Origin: Cellvibrio sp.
Lineage (GTDB): Bacteria; Pseudomonadota; Gammaproteobacteria; Pseudomonadales; Cellvibrionaceae
Direction: 5' to 3'
DNA length: 18,658 nucleotides
NCBI GenBank assembly: GCA_021323495.1
Contig: JAJQJO010000035.1
Location: 1-18,658 of the forward strand
Part shown: positions 1 through 7,273 of the stretch, piece by piece
Position numbering within the stretch: the stretch's first letter is position 1
Layout: each line of letters begins with the position of its first letter
The notes under the pieces: generated by a model
What the model saw: only the letters and a program-made list of their open reading frames with translations
What the model was told of the DNA's origin: nothing
The model's database searches: none
Translations under genes and position numbers: made by a program

Positions 1-175
1 GACCTTCACCATCGAACCGATGATCAACGCGGGTAAGCCCCAAACCAAATTAAAAAATGACGGCTGGACAGTGGAAACCAAAGACGGTCGCCTCTCGGCC
101 CAGTGGGAACACACCATGGTCGTGACCAGAGATGGAGTGGAAGTATTAACTGCCCGCACCGGCGAAGTTTTTTAA
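1..175 (+). CDS. map: Type I methionine aminopeptidase, C-terminal end only (partial)
   Basis: Reading from base 2, the frame gives the last 57 residues of a type I methionine aminopeptidase and stops with TAA at 173–175. The enzyme removes the initiator Met from nascent cytosolic proteins with a two-metal centre. Two metal ligands typical of the family are visible: Glu in TIEPMINAG (bases 14–16) and Glu in QWEHTMVV (bases 107–109). The fragment ends just after the second ligand, as in known MAPs, so the C-terminus looks intact and only the 5' part is outside the window. It lies three bases before the longest glnD frame. The pair map–glnD is a known arrangement in pseudomonads and relatives. 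Confidence 0.93.
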   Translation, partial: TFTIEPMINAGKPQTKLKNDGWTVETKDGRLSAQWEHTMVVTRDGVEVLTARTGEVF

Positions 176-178
176 ACG

Positions 179-2965
179 ATGAGCCTGCCCAATTTTTTAA
201 AGCGGGTTTTTAATAAACCCGCACAAACTACTGCCCCGGCACAACAACAAATACCCCAGGAACCCGGCAAGCCTATGTCAATTACTGCGGTGCCTTATTT
301 TGAACGGCCTTTATTTTTCTTTGACCAAAGCCGGTTTCGCCGGGCGTTGGCCGAAAACCCCATTATCACCGTTTTCAAAGACGCGATTAATGCGGCCGGC
401 ACCCAAGCCAATCGCCGTTTTATTGAAGGCGAAGATATTCGCACATTGGTTTATGAGCGTGCGTTATTTATTGACTGTGTTTTGCATTATGCCTGGCATC
501 AATTTGAATGGCCGGACAGTATTAGCCTCGAAGCGGTCGGCGGGTATGGCCGTGGCGAGTTGCACCCGGGCTCCGATATCGATTTATTAATTTTGCACCG
601 CCCGGAAGCGTTTGATAGCTGCAAAGACAATATTGAAAAATTCCTTACACTGTTGTGGGACATCGGACTCGAAATCGGCAGCAGTGTACGCACCATAAAA
701 CAAACTATTGATATTGCACGCACCGATATTACTGTCGCTACCAATATTATGGAGTCGCGCACACTGGTGGGTGACCAATCGCTACGCTATGAATTATTGC
801 AAGCATCAACCCCCGACAAGATCTGGCCGATCGAAGAATTTTTCCGCGCAAAATACCAGGAACAATTGGATCGCCACAAAAAATATAACGATACTGAATA
901 CAACCTCGAACCCTATATTAAAAACGCCCCCGGCGGCCTGCGCGACATCCAGACTATCAATTGGGTGACCAAACGTTATTTTGGTGTGCGCACCATAAAA
1001 CAATTGGAAGGCAAGGGGTTTTTTACTGACGAAGAATTTTCCCTGCTCAATTCCGGTGAAGAATATTTGTGGCGGGTACGCTATGCGTTGCACATGATTG
1101 CCAAACGTCCGGAAGAGCGTTTGCTCTTCGATTACCAACGCGAGATTGCCAAATTTTTTGGTTATACCGATGGTAAGGAAGGCCTGGCGGTTGAGCAGTT
1201 TATGCATAAATATTACCGTACAGTACTGGCATTGCGCGAACTGAATGATGTGGTGCTGCAATTTTTGTCGGAAGCAATCCTGCAAAAAGGCAAAACCAAA
1301 AGTGTGGTCTCGATCAATGAACGCTTCCAGTTGCGCGAAAAATTTATCGAAGCAACCCATACCTATGTATTTGAAGAAAATCCATCCGCACTGCTGGAAA
1401 TGTTTGTGCTTATGGCGCAAAACCCGCAGATCGCGGGAGTTCGTGCATCCACCATTCGCTGGATCCGCGAGAGCCGCCATTTAATCGATGACAACTTCCG
1501 CTCCAATCCCAAAAACACCCAACTGTTTATCAAACTGCTGCAACAACCCGCCGGTCTGGTAGAACAGTTAAAACGTATGTCGCGCTATGGCATCCTCGGT
1601 TTGTACCTGCCCGAATTCGGCCAGGTTACCGGCCAGATGCAACACGATTTATTTCATATTTACACGGTTGATGCGCACACGCTGAAAGTGGTGCAGAACA
1701 TGTGTAACTTTTTATTGCCCTCCGCGAAAGAAGATTTCCCGGTCGCCGCAACCATTATGACCCGCTTGCCTAAACTGGAGCTGCTGTATATCGCAGGCCT
1801 TTATCATGATATCGGCAAAGGCCGCGGTGGTGACCACTCCACACTCGGAGCGGTGGATGCAGAAGAGTTTTGTGTGCGCCATGGCATTTCACCGCGCGAA
1901 ACCCGGTTGATTTGCTGGCTGGTGGAAAAACACCTGTTGATGTCGCAGGTATCGCAAAAACAGGATATTTCCGACCCGGAAGTGATCCATAACTTTGCAC
2001 TCGCCGTCGGCGACCAATTGCATCTTGATTATTTGTATTGCCTCACCGTCGCCGACATTAACGGCACCAACAAGGAATTATGGAATACCTGGCGCGCGAG
2101 CTTGCTGCGGAATTTGTATCTCGATACACGCCGTGCGTTGCGCCGCGGTTTGGAAAACAATGTTGATAAACAGGATTTAATTGACGAGACCCAACAAGCC
2201 GCCATCCGCAAACTCGCGCGTAAAGGTTTGAGCAAGGAACAAGTGCTTGCGCTCTGGGGCGACATGGGCGACGACTACTTCCTACGCGAAAACTTTGTCG
2301 ATATTGCCTGGCATACAGAAGCGATTGCAGCACGCACCGATGATAAACCGTTGGTCCTGATTAAAAAAACCACCAGCAAAGAACTGGCAGGTGCAACACA
2401 AATTTTTGTGTACAGTAAAAACCAGAAAAATGTATTTGTCGCAGCTGCCACCGCACTGAGCAACTCTCACCTCAGCATTCAGGATGCAAAGATTTACAGT
2501 TCCAAATCCGGCTATACCATTGATACTTTTTTTGTACTCAATGAAAATGGTGAGCCCCTGGGCAACAACCCCACCCTGCTCAAAAAAATCCAGCAGGCGT
2601 TGATTGATGAGCTCAGGCTGGTGAATGATAATTATCGCGAAGTCATTGGCCGCCGCACACCGCGCCGGCTTAAATATTTTGCCTCACCAACACGCACCTC
2701 GCTCAATACCGACACTATCCGCAACTGCAGCGTGCTGGAAGTCATCAGTCCGGACCGACCCGGCCTGCTCGCCTGCATCGGGCATATTTTTATGGATTTT
2801 GACATCCAGCTGCTCAATGCCCGAATCGCCACCCTCGGTGAGCGCGTGGAAGATATGTTTTTTATCGCAACCAGCGAAGGAAAACCCCTGAGTGATCCGG
2901 AAGTTTGCGAAAGGTTACAACAACAAATTTGCGAACAATTGGATAAGCGTGTCGATAAACTTTAA
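179..2965 (+). CDS. glnD: Bifunctional PII uridylyltransferase / uridylyl-removing enzyme
   Basis: GlnD senses glutamine and adds or removes UMP on PII proteins (GlnB/GlnK), and so controls nitrogen assimilation in the cytoplasm. The 928-residue frame has the full domain order. The nucleotidyltransferase motif GGYGRGELHPGSDID is at about residues 121–135, with Asp133 and Asp135 as likely metal ligands. An HD phosphohydrolase motif, YHDIGKG, is near residues 542–548. Two C-terminal ACT domains start near residues 734 and 849. The start is uncertain: the ATG at 179 has no visible Shine-Dalgarno. An in-frame ATG at 275 (residue 33) has AGGAA at 258–262 upstream, at a rather long spacing, and would give 896 residues, nearer the ~890 of E. 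coli GlnD. Residues 1–32 are low-complexity and rich in Gln, Pro and Ala. The gene follows map by three bases and precedes dapC by 20. Confidence 0.97.
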   Translation: MSLPNFLKRVFNKPAQTTAPAQQQIPQEPGKPMSITAVPYFERPLFFFDQSRFRRALAENPIITVFKDAINAAGTQANRRFIEGEDIRTLVYERALFIDCVLHYAWHQFEWPDSISLEAVGGYGRGELHPGSDIDLLILHRPEAFDSCKDNIEKFLTLLWDIGLEIGSSVRTIKQTIDIARTDITVATNIMESRTLVGDQSLRYELLQASTPDKIWPIEEFFRAKYQEQLDRHKKYNDTEYNLEPYIKNAPGGLRDIQTINWVTKRYFGVRTIKQLEGKGFFTDEEFSLLNSGEEYLWRVRYALHMIAKRPEERLLFDYQREIAKFFGYTDGKEGLAVEQFMHKYYRTVLALRELNDVVLQFLSEAILQKGKTKSVVSINERFQLREKFIEATHTYVFEENPSALLEMFVLMAQNPQIAGVRASTIRWIRESRHLIDDNFRSNPKNTQLFIKLLQQPAGLVEQLKRMSRYGILGLYLPEFGQVTGQMQHDLFHIYTVDAHTLKVVQNMCNFLLPSAKEDFPVAATIMTRLPKLELLYIAGLYHDIGKGRGGDHSTLGAVDAEEFCVRHGISPRETRLICWLVEKHLLMSQVSQKQDISDPEVIHNFALAVGDQLHLDYLYCLTVADINGTNKELWNTWRASLLRNLYLDTRRALRRGLENNVDKQDLIDETQQAAIRKLARKGLSKEQVLALWGDMGDDYFLRENFVDIAWHTEAIAARTDDKPLVLIKKTTSKELAGATQIFVYSKNQKNVFVAAATALSNSHLSIQDAKIYSSKSGYTIDTFFVLNENGEPLGNNPTLLKKIQQALIDELRLVNDNYREVIGRRTPRRLKYFASPTRTSLNTDTIRNCSVLEVISPDRPGLLACIGHIFMDFDIQLLNARIATLGERVEDMFFIATSEGKPLSDPEVCERLQQQICEQLDKRVDKL

Positions 2966-2985
2966 TTCAGCTTGAATAATCAACT

Positions 2986-4185
2986 ATGAATCCGGATTTA
3001 AACCAGTTACACCCCTATCCTTTTGAAAAACTGGCTGCCCTCAAGGCGGCTGTTTCTGCTCCCGCGCAGCTCAACGATATTATGCTGTCGATTGGCGAGC
3101 CCAAACATGAACCACCGACATTTGTGCTGGAAACCCTGGTGAAAAATCTGGGCAAACTGTCCAACTATCCCACCACCAAGGGTCTACCGGAATTACGCGA
3201 GGCCATCGCCAGTTGGGCAAGTAAACGCTTCCACCTGAACACCGGAACCTTTACTGCTGATAAACATGTATTGCCAGTAAATGGCACCCGCGAGGCGCTC
3301 TTTGCATTTGCGCAGGCGATCATTGACCGCAGTAAACCAAATCCGTTGGTTGTGTCACCCAATCCTTTTTACCAAATTTATGAAGGTGCAGCGATTTTAT
3401 CCGGCGCGGAACCTTACTTTTTAAATTGCGTACCGGACAATAATTTTATTCCCGATTTTGCCGCAGTGCCCGCACCGGTGTGGGAGCGCTGCCAGTTATT
3501 ATTTATCTGCTCACCGGGTAATCCAACCGGTGCGGTCATGAGCAGTGCGCAATTAAAACAATTGATTGCGCTCGCCGACCAATATGACTTTGTTATCGCC
3601 TCGGACGAATGCTATTCAGAATTATATTTTGACGAACAAAATCCACCCGCCGGCCTGCTGCAAGCCTGCGCCGAATTAAAGCGCGATGACTTCGATCGCT
3701 GTGTGGTATTCCACAGCCTGTCCAAACGCTCCAACTTGCCCGGCTTGCGTTCCGGCTTTGTGGGTGGCGACGCAAAAATCCTGGAAAAGTTTTTGCTCTA
3801 TCGCACCTATCACGGCTGCGCCATGCCAGTACCAACACAGCTTGCTAGCCTTGCTGCCTGGCAGGATGAAGACCATGTCATCGCCAACCGCGAGGCTTAT
3901 CGCCAAAAATTCGATGCAGTATTGGAAATATTAGATGGTGTGCTGGATGTAAAAAAACCTGATGCGAGTTTTTATCTCTGGCCTCAAACCCCGATAAAAG
4001 GTGAAGACTTCGCCCAGCAATTATTTGCCCAACAAAAGGTCACGGTATTGCCTGGTAGCTATTTGGCACGCATGGCAAACGGCATAAATCCGGGCGAAAA
4101 TTACGTGCGGCTCGCCTTGGTCGCACCGCTGGCCGAATGCATTGAAGCAGCCAATCGGATCAAAGCGTTTGTGCGATCGTTATGA
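2986..4185 (+). CDS. dapC: Succinyldiaminopimelate aminotransferase (DapC type)
   Basis: This 399-residue fold-type I PLP aminotransferase probably converts N-succinyl-2-amino-6-oxopimelate to N-succinyl-LL-diaminopimelate with glutamate, in the succinylase branch of lysine and peptidoglycan precursor synthesis. Visible family motifs are SPGNPTGA at residues 176–183, Asp207 and Tyr210 in SDECYSE (cofactor contacts), and the Schiff-base Lys247 in SLSKRSNLPGLRSGF. The N-terminal MNPDLNQLHPYPFEKL resembles proteins annotated as DapC in pseudomonads. The neighbourhood supports the call over a generic aspartate aminotransferase, because glnD is upstream and dapD lies about 1 kb downstream. No good ribosome binding site is seen before the ATG. 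The stop overlaps the next start as ATGA (4182–4185), which implies translational coupling. Confidence 0.92.
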   Translation: MNPDLNQLHPYPFEKLAALKAAVSAPAQLNDIMLSIGEPKHEPPTFVLETLVKNLGKLSNYPTTKGLPELREAIASWASKRFHLNTGTFTADKHVLPVNGTREALFAFAQAIIDRSKPNPLVVSPNPFYQIYEGAAILSGAEPYFLNCVPDNNFIPDFAAVPAPVWERCQLLFICSPGNPTGAVMSSAQLKQLIALADQYDFVIASDECYSELYFDEQNPPAGLLQACAELKRDDFDRCVVFHSLSKRSNLPGLRSGFVGGDAKILEKFLLYRTYHGCAMPVPTQLASLAAWQDEDHVIANREAYRQKFDAVLEILDGVLDVKKPDASFYLWPQTPIKGEDFAQQLFAQQKVTVLPGSYLARMANGINPGENYVRLALVAPLAECIEAANRIKAFVRSL

Positions 4186-4853
4186 GTGAAGACAAAAATT
4201 TAACCAAGCCGGAGCGGGTAGCGTTTATTTTGCACAAATTGCAAAACCTCTACCCCAATCCGCCGATCCCGTTACAACACAAAGACCCATATACATTATT
4301 AATTGCGGTTTTACTTTCAGCGCAATGTACCGATGAGCGCGTCAATACTGTAACGCCTGCGCTGTTCGCAGCGGCTGACAATCCGTTTGATATGGCAAGA
4401 ATACCGGTAGAACAAATCCAGGACATTATTCGCCCCTGCGGTTTATCACCACAGAAATCCAAAGCGATCTCCGTTCTATCAAAAATGTTGGTTGATGAAC
4501 ACCAGGGCAAGGTTCCCGCTGATTGGGAAGCGCTTGAACGTCTGCCCGGCGTTGGCCATAAAACAGCGAGCGTAGTAATGAGCCAGGCATTTGGCCATCC
4601 GGCATTTGCAGTGGATACCCATATCCATCGCCTCGCGCAGCGCTGGGGTTTAACCAACGGCAAAAATGTGGTGCAAACCGAAAAAGATTTAAAACGTTTG
4701 TTTCCGCAAAACACATGGAACGCTTTGCATTTGCAAATTATTTATTATGGGCGCGAATACTGCTCGGCACGCAGTTGCGATGGCACTGTGTGTGAAATTT
4801 GCCGGACCTGTTATCCAACCCGCAAAAAACCGAAAATTGTCTTGAAGCCTTGA
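4182..4853 (+). CDS. nth: Endonuclease III family DNA glycosylase with unusual cysteine cluster
   Basis: This base-excision-repair glycosylase/AP lyase would remove oxidised pyrimidines. It is 223 residues long, against 211 in E. coli Nth. The helix-hairpin-helix LPGVGHKTA is at residues 121–129, with catalytic Lys127. Asp145 in VDTHIHR lies 18 residues later, the same spacing as Lys120/Asp138 in E. coli. The C-terminal iron-sulfur region is odd. E. coli Nth has C-X6-C-X2-C-X5-C; here the cysteines are 194, 199, 204, 207 and 210, giving C-X9-C-X2-C-X2-C plus one extra. The gene overlaps dapC by four bases and precedes the ArsC-like gene by four, so it is probably cotranscribed with the dap genes. 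In Pseudomonas the canonical nth lies beside the rsx/rnf genes, so this may be a second paralogue. Glycosylase function is near certain; the precise substrate is not. Confidence 0.88.
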   Translation: MSEDKNLTKPERVAFILHKLQNLYPNPPIPLQHKDPYTLLIAVLLSAQCTDERVNTVTPALFAAADNPFDMARIPVEQIQDIIRPCGLSPQKSKAISVLSKMLVDEHQGKVPADWEALERLPGVGHKTASVVMSQAFGHPAFAVDTHIHRLAQRWGLTNGKNVVQTEKDLKRLFPQNTWNALHLQIIYYGREYCSARSCDGTVCEICRTCYPTRKKPKIVLKP

Positions 4854-4857
4854 ACTT

Positions 4858-5202
4858 ATGATTACGTTATACGGCATTAAAAACTGCGATACCGTCAAAA
4901 AAACCCGCACCTGGTTAGAACAACATAAAATCGACTATTACTTTCACGATTTCCGTGTGGACGGTCTAACAGCGGCGCAAGTAAGCAACTGGATTGCAGA
5001 AATCGGATTGGAGTCACTGATTAACAAACGCAGCACAACCTGGAAAGAATTGGATGATGCCACCAAAATCAATTTTTCGGAAACCACTGCACCGGCAATT
5101 GTTAGCGCAAATCCAACGCTGATAAAACGTCCATTGCTGGATACCGGCAAGCAAAAATACGTCGGGTTTAAAGACACAGAATACGCAAAAATTTTTAATT
5201 AA
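4858..5202 (+). CDS. ArsC/Spx-family thioredoxin-fold reductase (YffB-like)
   Basis: This is a small cytosolic protein of 114 residues, a typical length for the ArsC/Spx/YffB family. It begins MITLYGIKNCDTVKK; Cys10 sits at the end of the first strand, where the family has its redox-active cysteine. The later segment NPTLIKRPLLDTGKQKYVGF is the conserved Arg-Pro loop of the family. Family members include glutaredoxin-dependent arsenate reductases and Spx regulators. The YffB/YfgD-type subgroup found next to dap genes in gammaproteobacteria has no firmly established substrate, so arsenate reduction should not be assumed. The gene sits four bases after the endonuclease III gene and just before dapD, without a clear ribosome binding site, consistent with operon membership. 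Confidence 0.9.
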   Translation: MITLYGIKNCDTVKKTRTWLEQHKIDYYFHDFRVDGLTAAQVSNWIAEIGLESLINKRSTTWKELDDATKINFSETTAPAIVSANPTLIKRPLLDTGKQKYVGFKDTEYAKIFN

Positions 5203-5219
5203 TTATTGAAACTATTGTC

Positions 5220-5224
5220 AGGAA
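5220..5224 (+). promoter_or_regulatory. Shine-Dalgarno AGGAA that fixes the dapD start
   Basis: AGGAA lies five bases upstream of ATG 5230. The alternative in-frame TTG at 5206 has nothing similar before it and would add eight residues not expected in the family. Confidence 0.7.
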
Positions 5225-5229
5225 AAATT

Positions 5230-6261
5230 ATGACTCAATTGTACGCACTCGGTTTAGGTATTGGCACCCGGAATTCAAAAGGTGAATGGCTGGAAGTATT
5301 TTATGCACTGCCACAACTTAACCCATCAGAAGCCAGCGCAAATGCCATTACCAGGATTGTTGGCTACACAGAAGGCAATCAGGCAATTGCGTTAACCAAC
5401 AGCCAGGCAGGTGAAATCGCAGAAGCACTTTCCGCCGCTGGTGACATGGCTCAAGCTGACATTGCCAAGGCACTGGTAAATAGCAAGCGTCCATTGGTTG
5501 CGACTTTACTTGCGACAGATACCAATCCAGCATCAGTGCCTGAAGGCTATTTGAAGTTGCATTTGCTTTCACACCGTTTGGTTAAACCACACAACACTGT
5601 GCTCGCCGGTATTTTTGGTGTGTTACCCAATGTTGCCTGGACCAACCAGGGTGCCATCGATGTCAACGAATTGCCTGCACGCCAATTGCAAGCGCGCCTG
5701 AATGGCGATGAGCTTGAAGTATCCTGCGTGGATAAATTCCCCAAGATGACCAATTACGTTGTACCTAAAGGCGTTCGCGTCGCACACACTGCGCGTGTAC
5801 GCCTGGGTGCTTATCTGGGTGAAGGCACCACCATCATGCACGAAGGCTTTGTCAATTTTAACGCGGGCACCGAAGGCCCGGCGATGATTGAAGGCCGTAT
5901 TTCCGCTGGCGTATTTGTGGGTGCCGGTTCCGATCTTGGCGGCGGCAGCTCGACTATGGGCACGCTCTCGGGCGGTGGTAACATTGTAATTTCTGTTGGC
6001 AAGGAATCCTTGATCGGTGCTAATGCGGGTATTGGTATTCCATTGGGTGACCGCTGCAAAGTAGAATCCGGCCTCTATATTACCGCCGGCACTAAAGTCG
6101 TGGTGTTGGATGATGCCGGTAGCGAAGTAAAAACGTTGAAAGCCCGCGAGCTGGCTGGTGTTTCGGATCTGGTCTTTCGCCGCAACTCCATTACCGGCCG
6201 CGTTGAAGTGGTAACCAATAAAAGTGCGCTGCAATTAAATACTGCGCTGCACAAAAATTAA
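5230..6261 (+). CDS. dapD: 2,3,4,5-tetrahydropyridine-2,6-dicarboxylate N-succinyltransferase
   Basis: DapD transfers succinyl from succinyl-CoA to tetrahydrodipicolinate, opening the ring and committing it to the succinylase route; DapC acts next. The ATG at 5230 is preferred over a TTG at 5206 because AGGAA at 5220–5224 precedes it by five bases. The resulting MTQLYALGLGIGTRNSKGEW start also matches the long DapD type of pseudomonads (about 344 residues; here 343). The C-terminal half is a left-handed beta-helix with hexapeptide-type repeats. It includes EGFVNFNAGTEGP, the Gly-rich GSDLGGGSSTMGTLSGGGN and ESLIGANAGIGIPLGDRC, which form the trimeric active site in this family. It is much longer than the E. 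coli type (274 residues). It is probably the last gene of the glnD–dapD unit. Confidence 0.96.
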   Translation: MTQLYALGLGIGTRNSKGEWLEVFYALPQLNPSEASANAITRIVGYTEGNQAIALTNSQAGEIAEALSAAGDMAQADIAKALVNSKRPLVATLLATDTNPASVPEGYLKLHLLSHRLVKPHNTVLAGIFGVLPNVAWTNQGAIDVNELPARQLQARLNGDELEVSCVDKFPKMTNYVVPKGVRVAHTARVRLGAYLGEGTTIMHEGFVNFNAGTEGPAMIEGRISAGVFVGAGSDLGGGSSTMGTLSGGGNIVISVGKESLIGANAGIGIPLGDRCKVESGLYITAGTKVVVLDDAGSEVKTLKARELAGVSDLVFRRNSITGRVEVVTNKSALQLNTALHKN

Positions 6262-6267
6262 TTTCGC

Positions 6268-6366
6268 GGGGCACGATTAATTGCCCCTGATAATAATTGT
6301 TCATAAACAGCGGGGCGCGGCGGGCAGCGCCCCAACATAAACAAACGGGCGCAGTAGGCGGCGCCC
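6268..6366. repeat. Three consecutive GGGGC-type hairpins with 8-base loops
   Basis: The gap between dapD and the yebC-like gene holds three perfect short inverted repeats of the same design. GGGGCA at 6268–6273 pairs with TGCCCC at 6282–6287. GGGGCGC at 6312–6318 pairs with GCGCCCC at 6327–6333. GGGCGC at 6347–6352 pairs with GCGCCC at 6361–6366. Each loop is 8 bases. The second and third copies also share the flank GCGCCCCAAC. None is followed by a clear T-run, so classic Rho-independent termination is not supported. They could be REP-like elements, a processing or stability signal at the end of the dap unit, or a leader structure of the downstream gene. Confidence 0.55.
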
Positions 6367-6382
6367 CAACGAGGCGATAATT

Positions 6383-7084
6383 ATGGGCGCACAATGGAAA
6401 GCAAAACACAAAGAAGAAGCCGCTAGTGCAAAAGGTAAAATTTTTACCAAACTCACTAAAGAGATCATGATCGCTGCACGCGCCGGTGCAGATCCGGATA
6501 TGAATCCGCGCCTGCGCCTCGCCATCGTCCAGGCAAAAAAAGCATCCATGACCCGCGAGACCCTGGAGCGCGCGATTAAAAAAGGCTCTGGCCAACTCGA
6601 CGGCGCAGCCAGCTACGAAAAAGTAACCTACGAAGGTTATGCACCGCATCAAGTCCCGGTGATCGTTGAATGCCTCACCGACAATGTCAACCGCACCATT
6701 TCCAATATTCGCGGATTATTCCGCAAAGGCCAGTTGGGCACCTCAGGTTCAGTTTCCTGGGATTTTGATCATGTCGGCATGATCGAAGCATCACCCGATA
6801 CCAAAGATGCTGATGCTGAAATGGCCGCTATCGAAGCAGGCGCGCAGGACTTTGAAACCGAAGATGATGGCAATGCGGTTTTTATCACCGATCCAACTGA
6901 CCTGGACCTGGTATCCAAAGCATTACCGGGCCAAGGCTTCACCGTAATCTCCGCAAAACTCGGCTACCGCCCAAAAAATCCCGTGACCCTGAGCGGCGAA
7001 GCCCTCGCCGAAGTCGAAGCGTTTTTGGCTGCGATTGATGACGATGACGACGTCCATGAAGTTTATGTAGGGTTGGCAGGTTAA
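6383..7084 (+). CDS. YebC/TACO1-family protein (second-paralogue type)
   Basis: This 233-residue protein belongs to the YebC/PmpR/TACO1 family, members of which have been described as DNA-binding regulators and as translation factors acting at the ribosome. It starts MGAQWKAKHKEEAASAKGKI rather than MAGHSKWANIKHRK, which is typical of canonical YebC. It therefore looks like the additional paralogue that many gammaproteobacteria carry. Family signatures are GADPDMNPRLRLAI, TRETLERAIKKGSG, YEGYAPHQVPVIVECLTDN and the acidic tail DDDDDVHEVYVG. GAGG at 6371–6374, eight bases before the ATG, is a reasonable ribosome binding site. The gene follows the hairpin cluster and is flanked on its right by an inverted repeat, so it may be transcribed on its own or by read-through from dapD. 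The exact role is not assignable from sequence. Confidence 0.9.
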   Translation: MGAQWKAKHKEEAASAKGKIFTKLTKEIMIAARAGADPDMNPRLRLAIVQAKKASMTRETLERAIKKGSGQLDGAASYEKVTYEGYAPHQVPVIVECLTDNVNRTISNIRGLFRKGQLGTSGSVSWDFDHVGMIEASPDTKDADAEMAAIEAGAQDFETEDDGNAVFITDPTDLDLVSKALPGQGFTVISAKLGYRPKNPVTLSGEALAEVEAFLAAIDDDDDVHEVYVGLAG

Positions 7085-7136
7085 ATAACGAATCTTCTGC
7101 TATATTTCGCCTTAGCCGTCTTTTTGACAGCAAAAT

Positions 7137-7162
7137 TTGCCACCCTATATGAAGGGTGGCAA
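7137..7162. terminator. Inverted repeat after the yebC-like gene, possible bidirectional terminator
   Basis: TTGCCACCCT (7137–7146) and AGGGTGGCAA (7153–7162) form a perfect 10-bp stem with a 6-base loop. On the + strand it is followed by an A-rich stretch, not T's. On the − strand the sequence after the stem begins ATTTTG. The position, 52 bases after the stop, fits a transcript end, but the missing + strand T-run lowers confidence. It also overlaps the proposed −35 element of the next gene. Confidence 0.45.
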
Positions 7163-7184
7163 TAAAAAGAATATTGCTTATAAT
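7156..7184 (+). promoter_or_regulatory. Putative sigma-70 promoter for the cytochrome–GMC cassette
   Basis: A perfect −10 consensus TATAAT lies at 7179–7184. Seventeen bases upstream, GTGGCA at 7156–7161 matches four of six −35 positions. The site is 89 bases before the cytochrome gene start and falls in the longest gap of the window. The −35 lies inside the right arm of the inverted repeat at 7137–7162. This is inferred from sequence only. Confidence 0.45.
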
Positions 7185-7273
7185 AAAAACCGCTTTACCA
7201 CCATTCAATTGAACCGTAGGGATTACATTACAGTTCACTTATTCATTGACGCCTATTAAGGGAGATACCTCCA

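Noticed and set aside
806..1480. Long open frame (224 codons) on the − strand inside glnD
   Set aside because: It lies wholly within a well-supported glnD frame, has no recognisable motif and is Phe/His-rich in the way expected of an antisense shadow.
4858..5202. Arsenate-resistance reductase
   Set aside because: No other ars gene is nearby. This ArsC/Spx subgroup beside dap genes has no established arsenate role.
5623..6234. Long open frame (203 codons) on the − strand inside dapD
   Set aside because: It is opposite the conserved beta-helix coding region of dapD and its composition follows the complement of the Gly/Val repeats. No domain is visible.
7261..7272. GGAG-ATAC-CTCC mini-hairpin hiding the cytochrome ribosome binding site
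   Set aside because: A four-base stem is too short to be a meaningful regulatory structure without conservation data.
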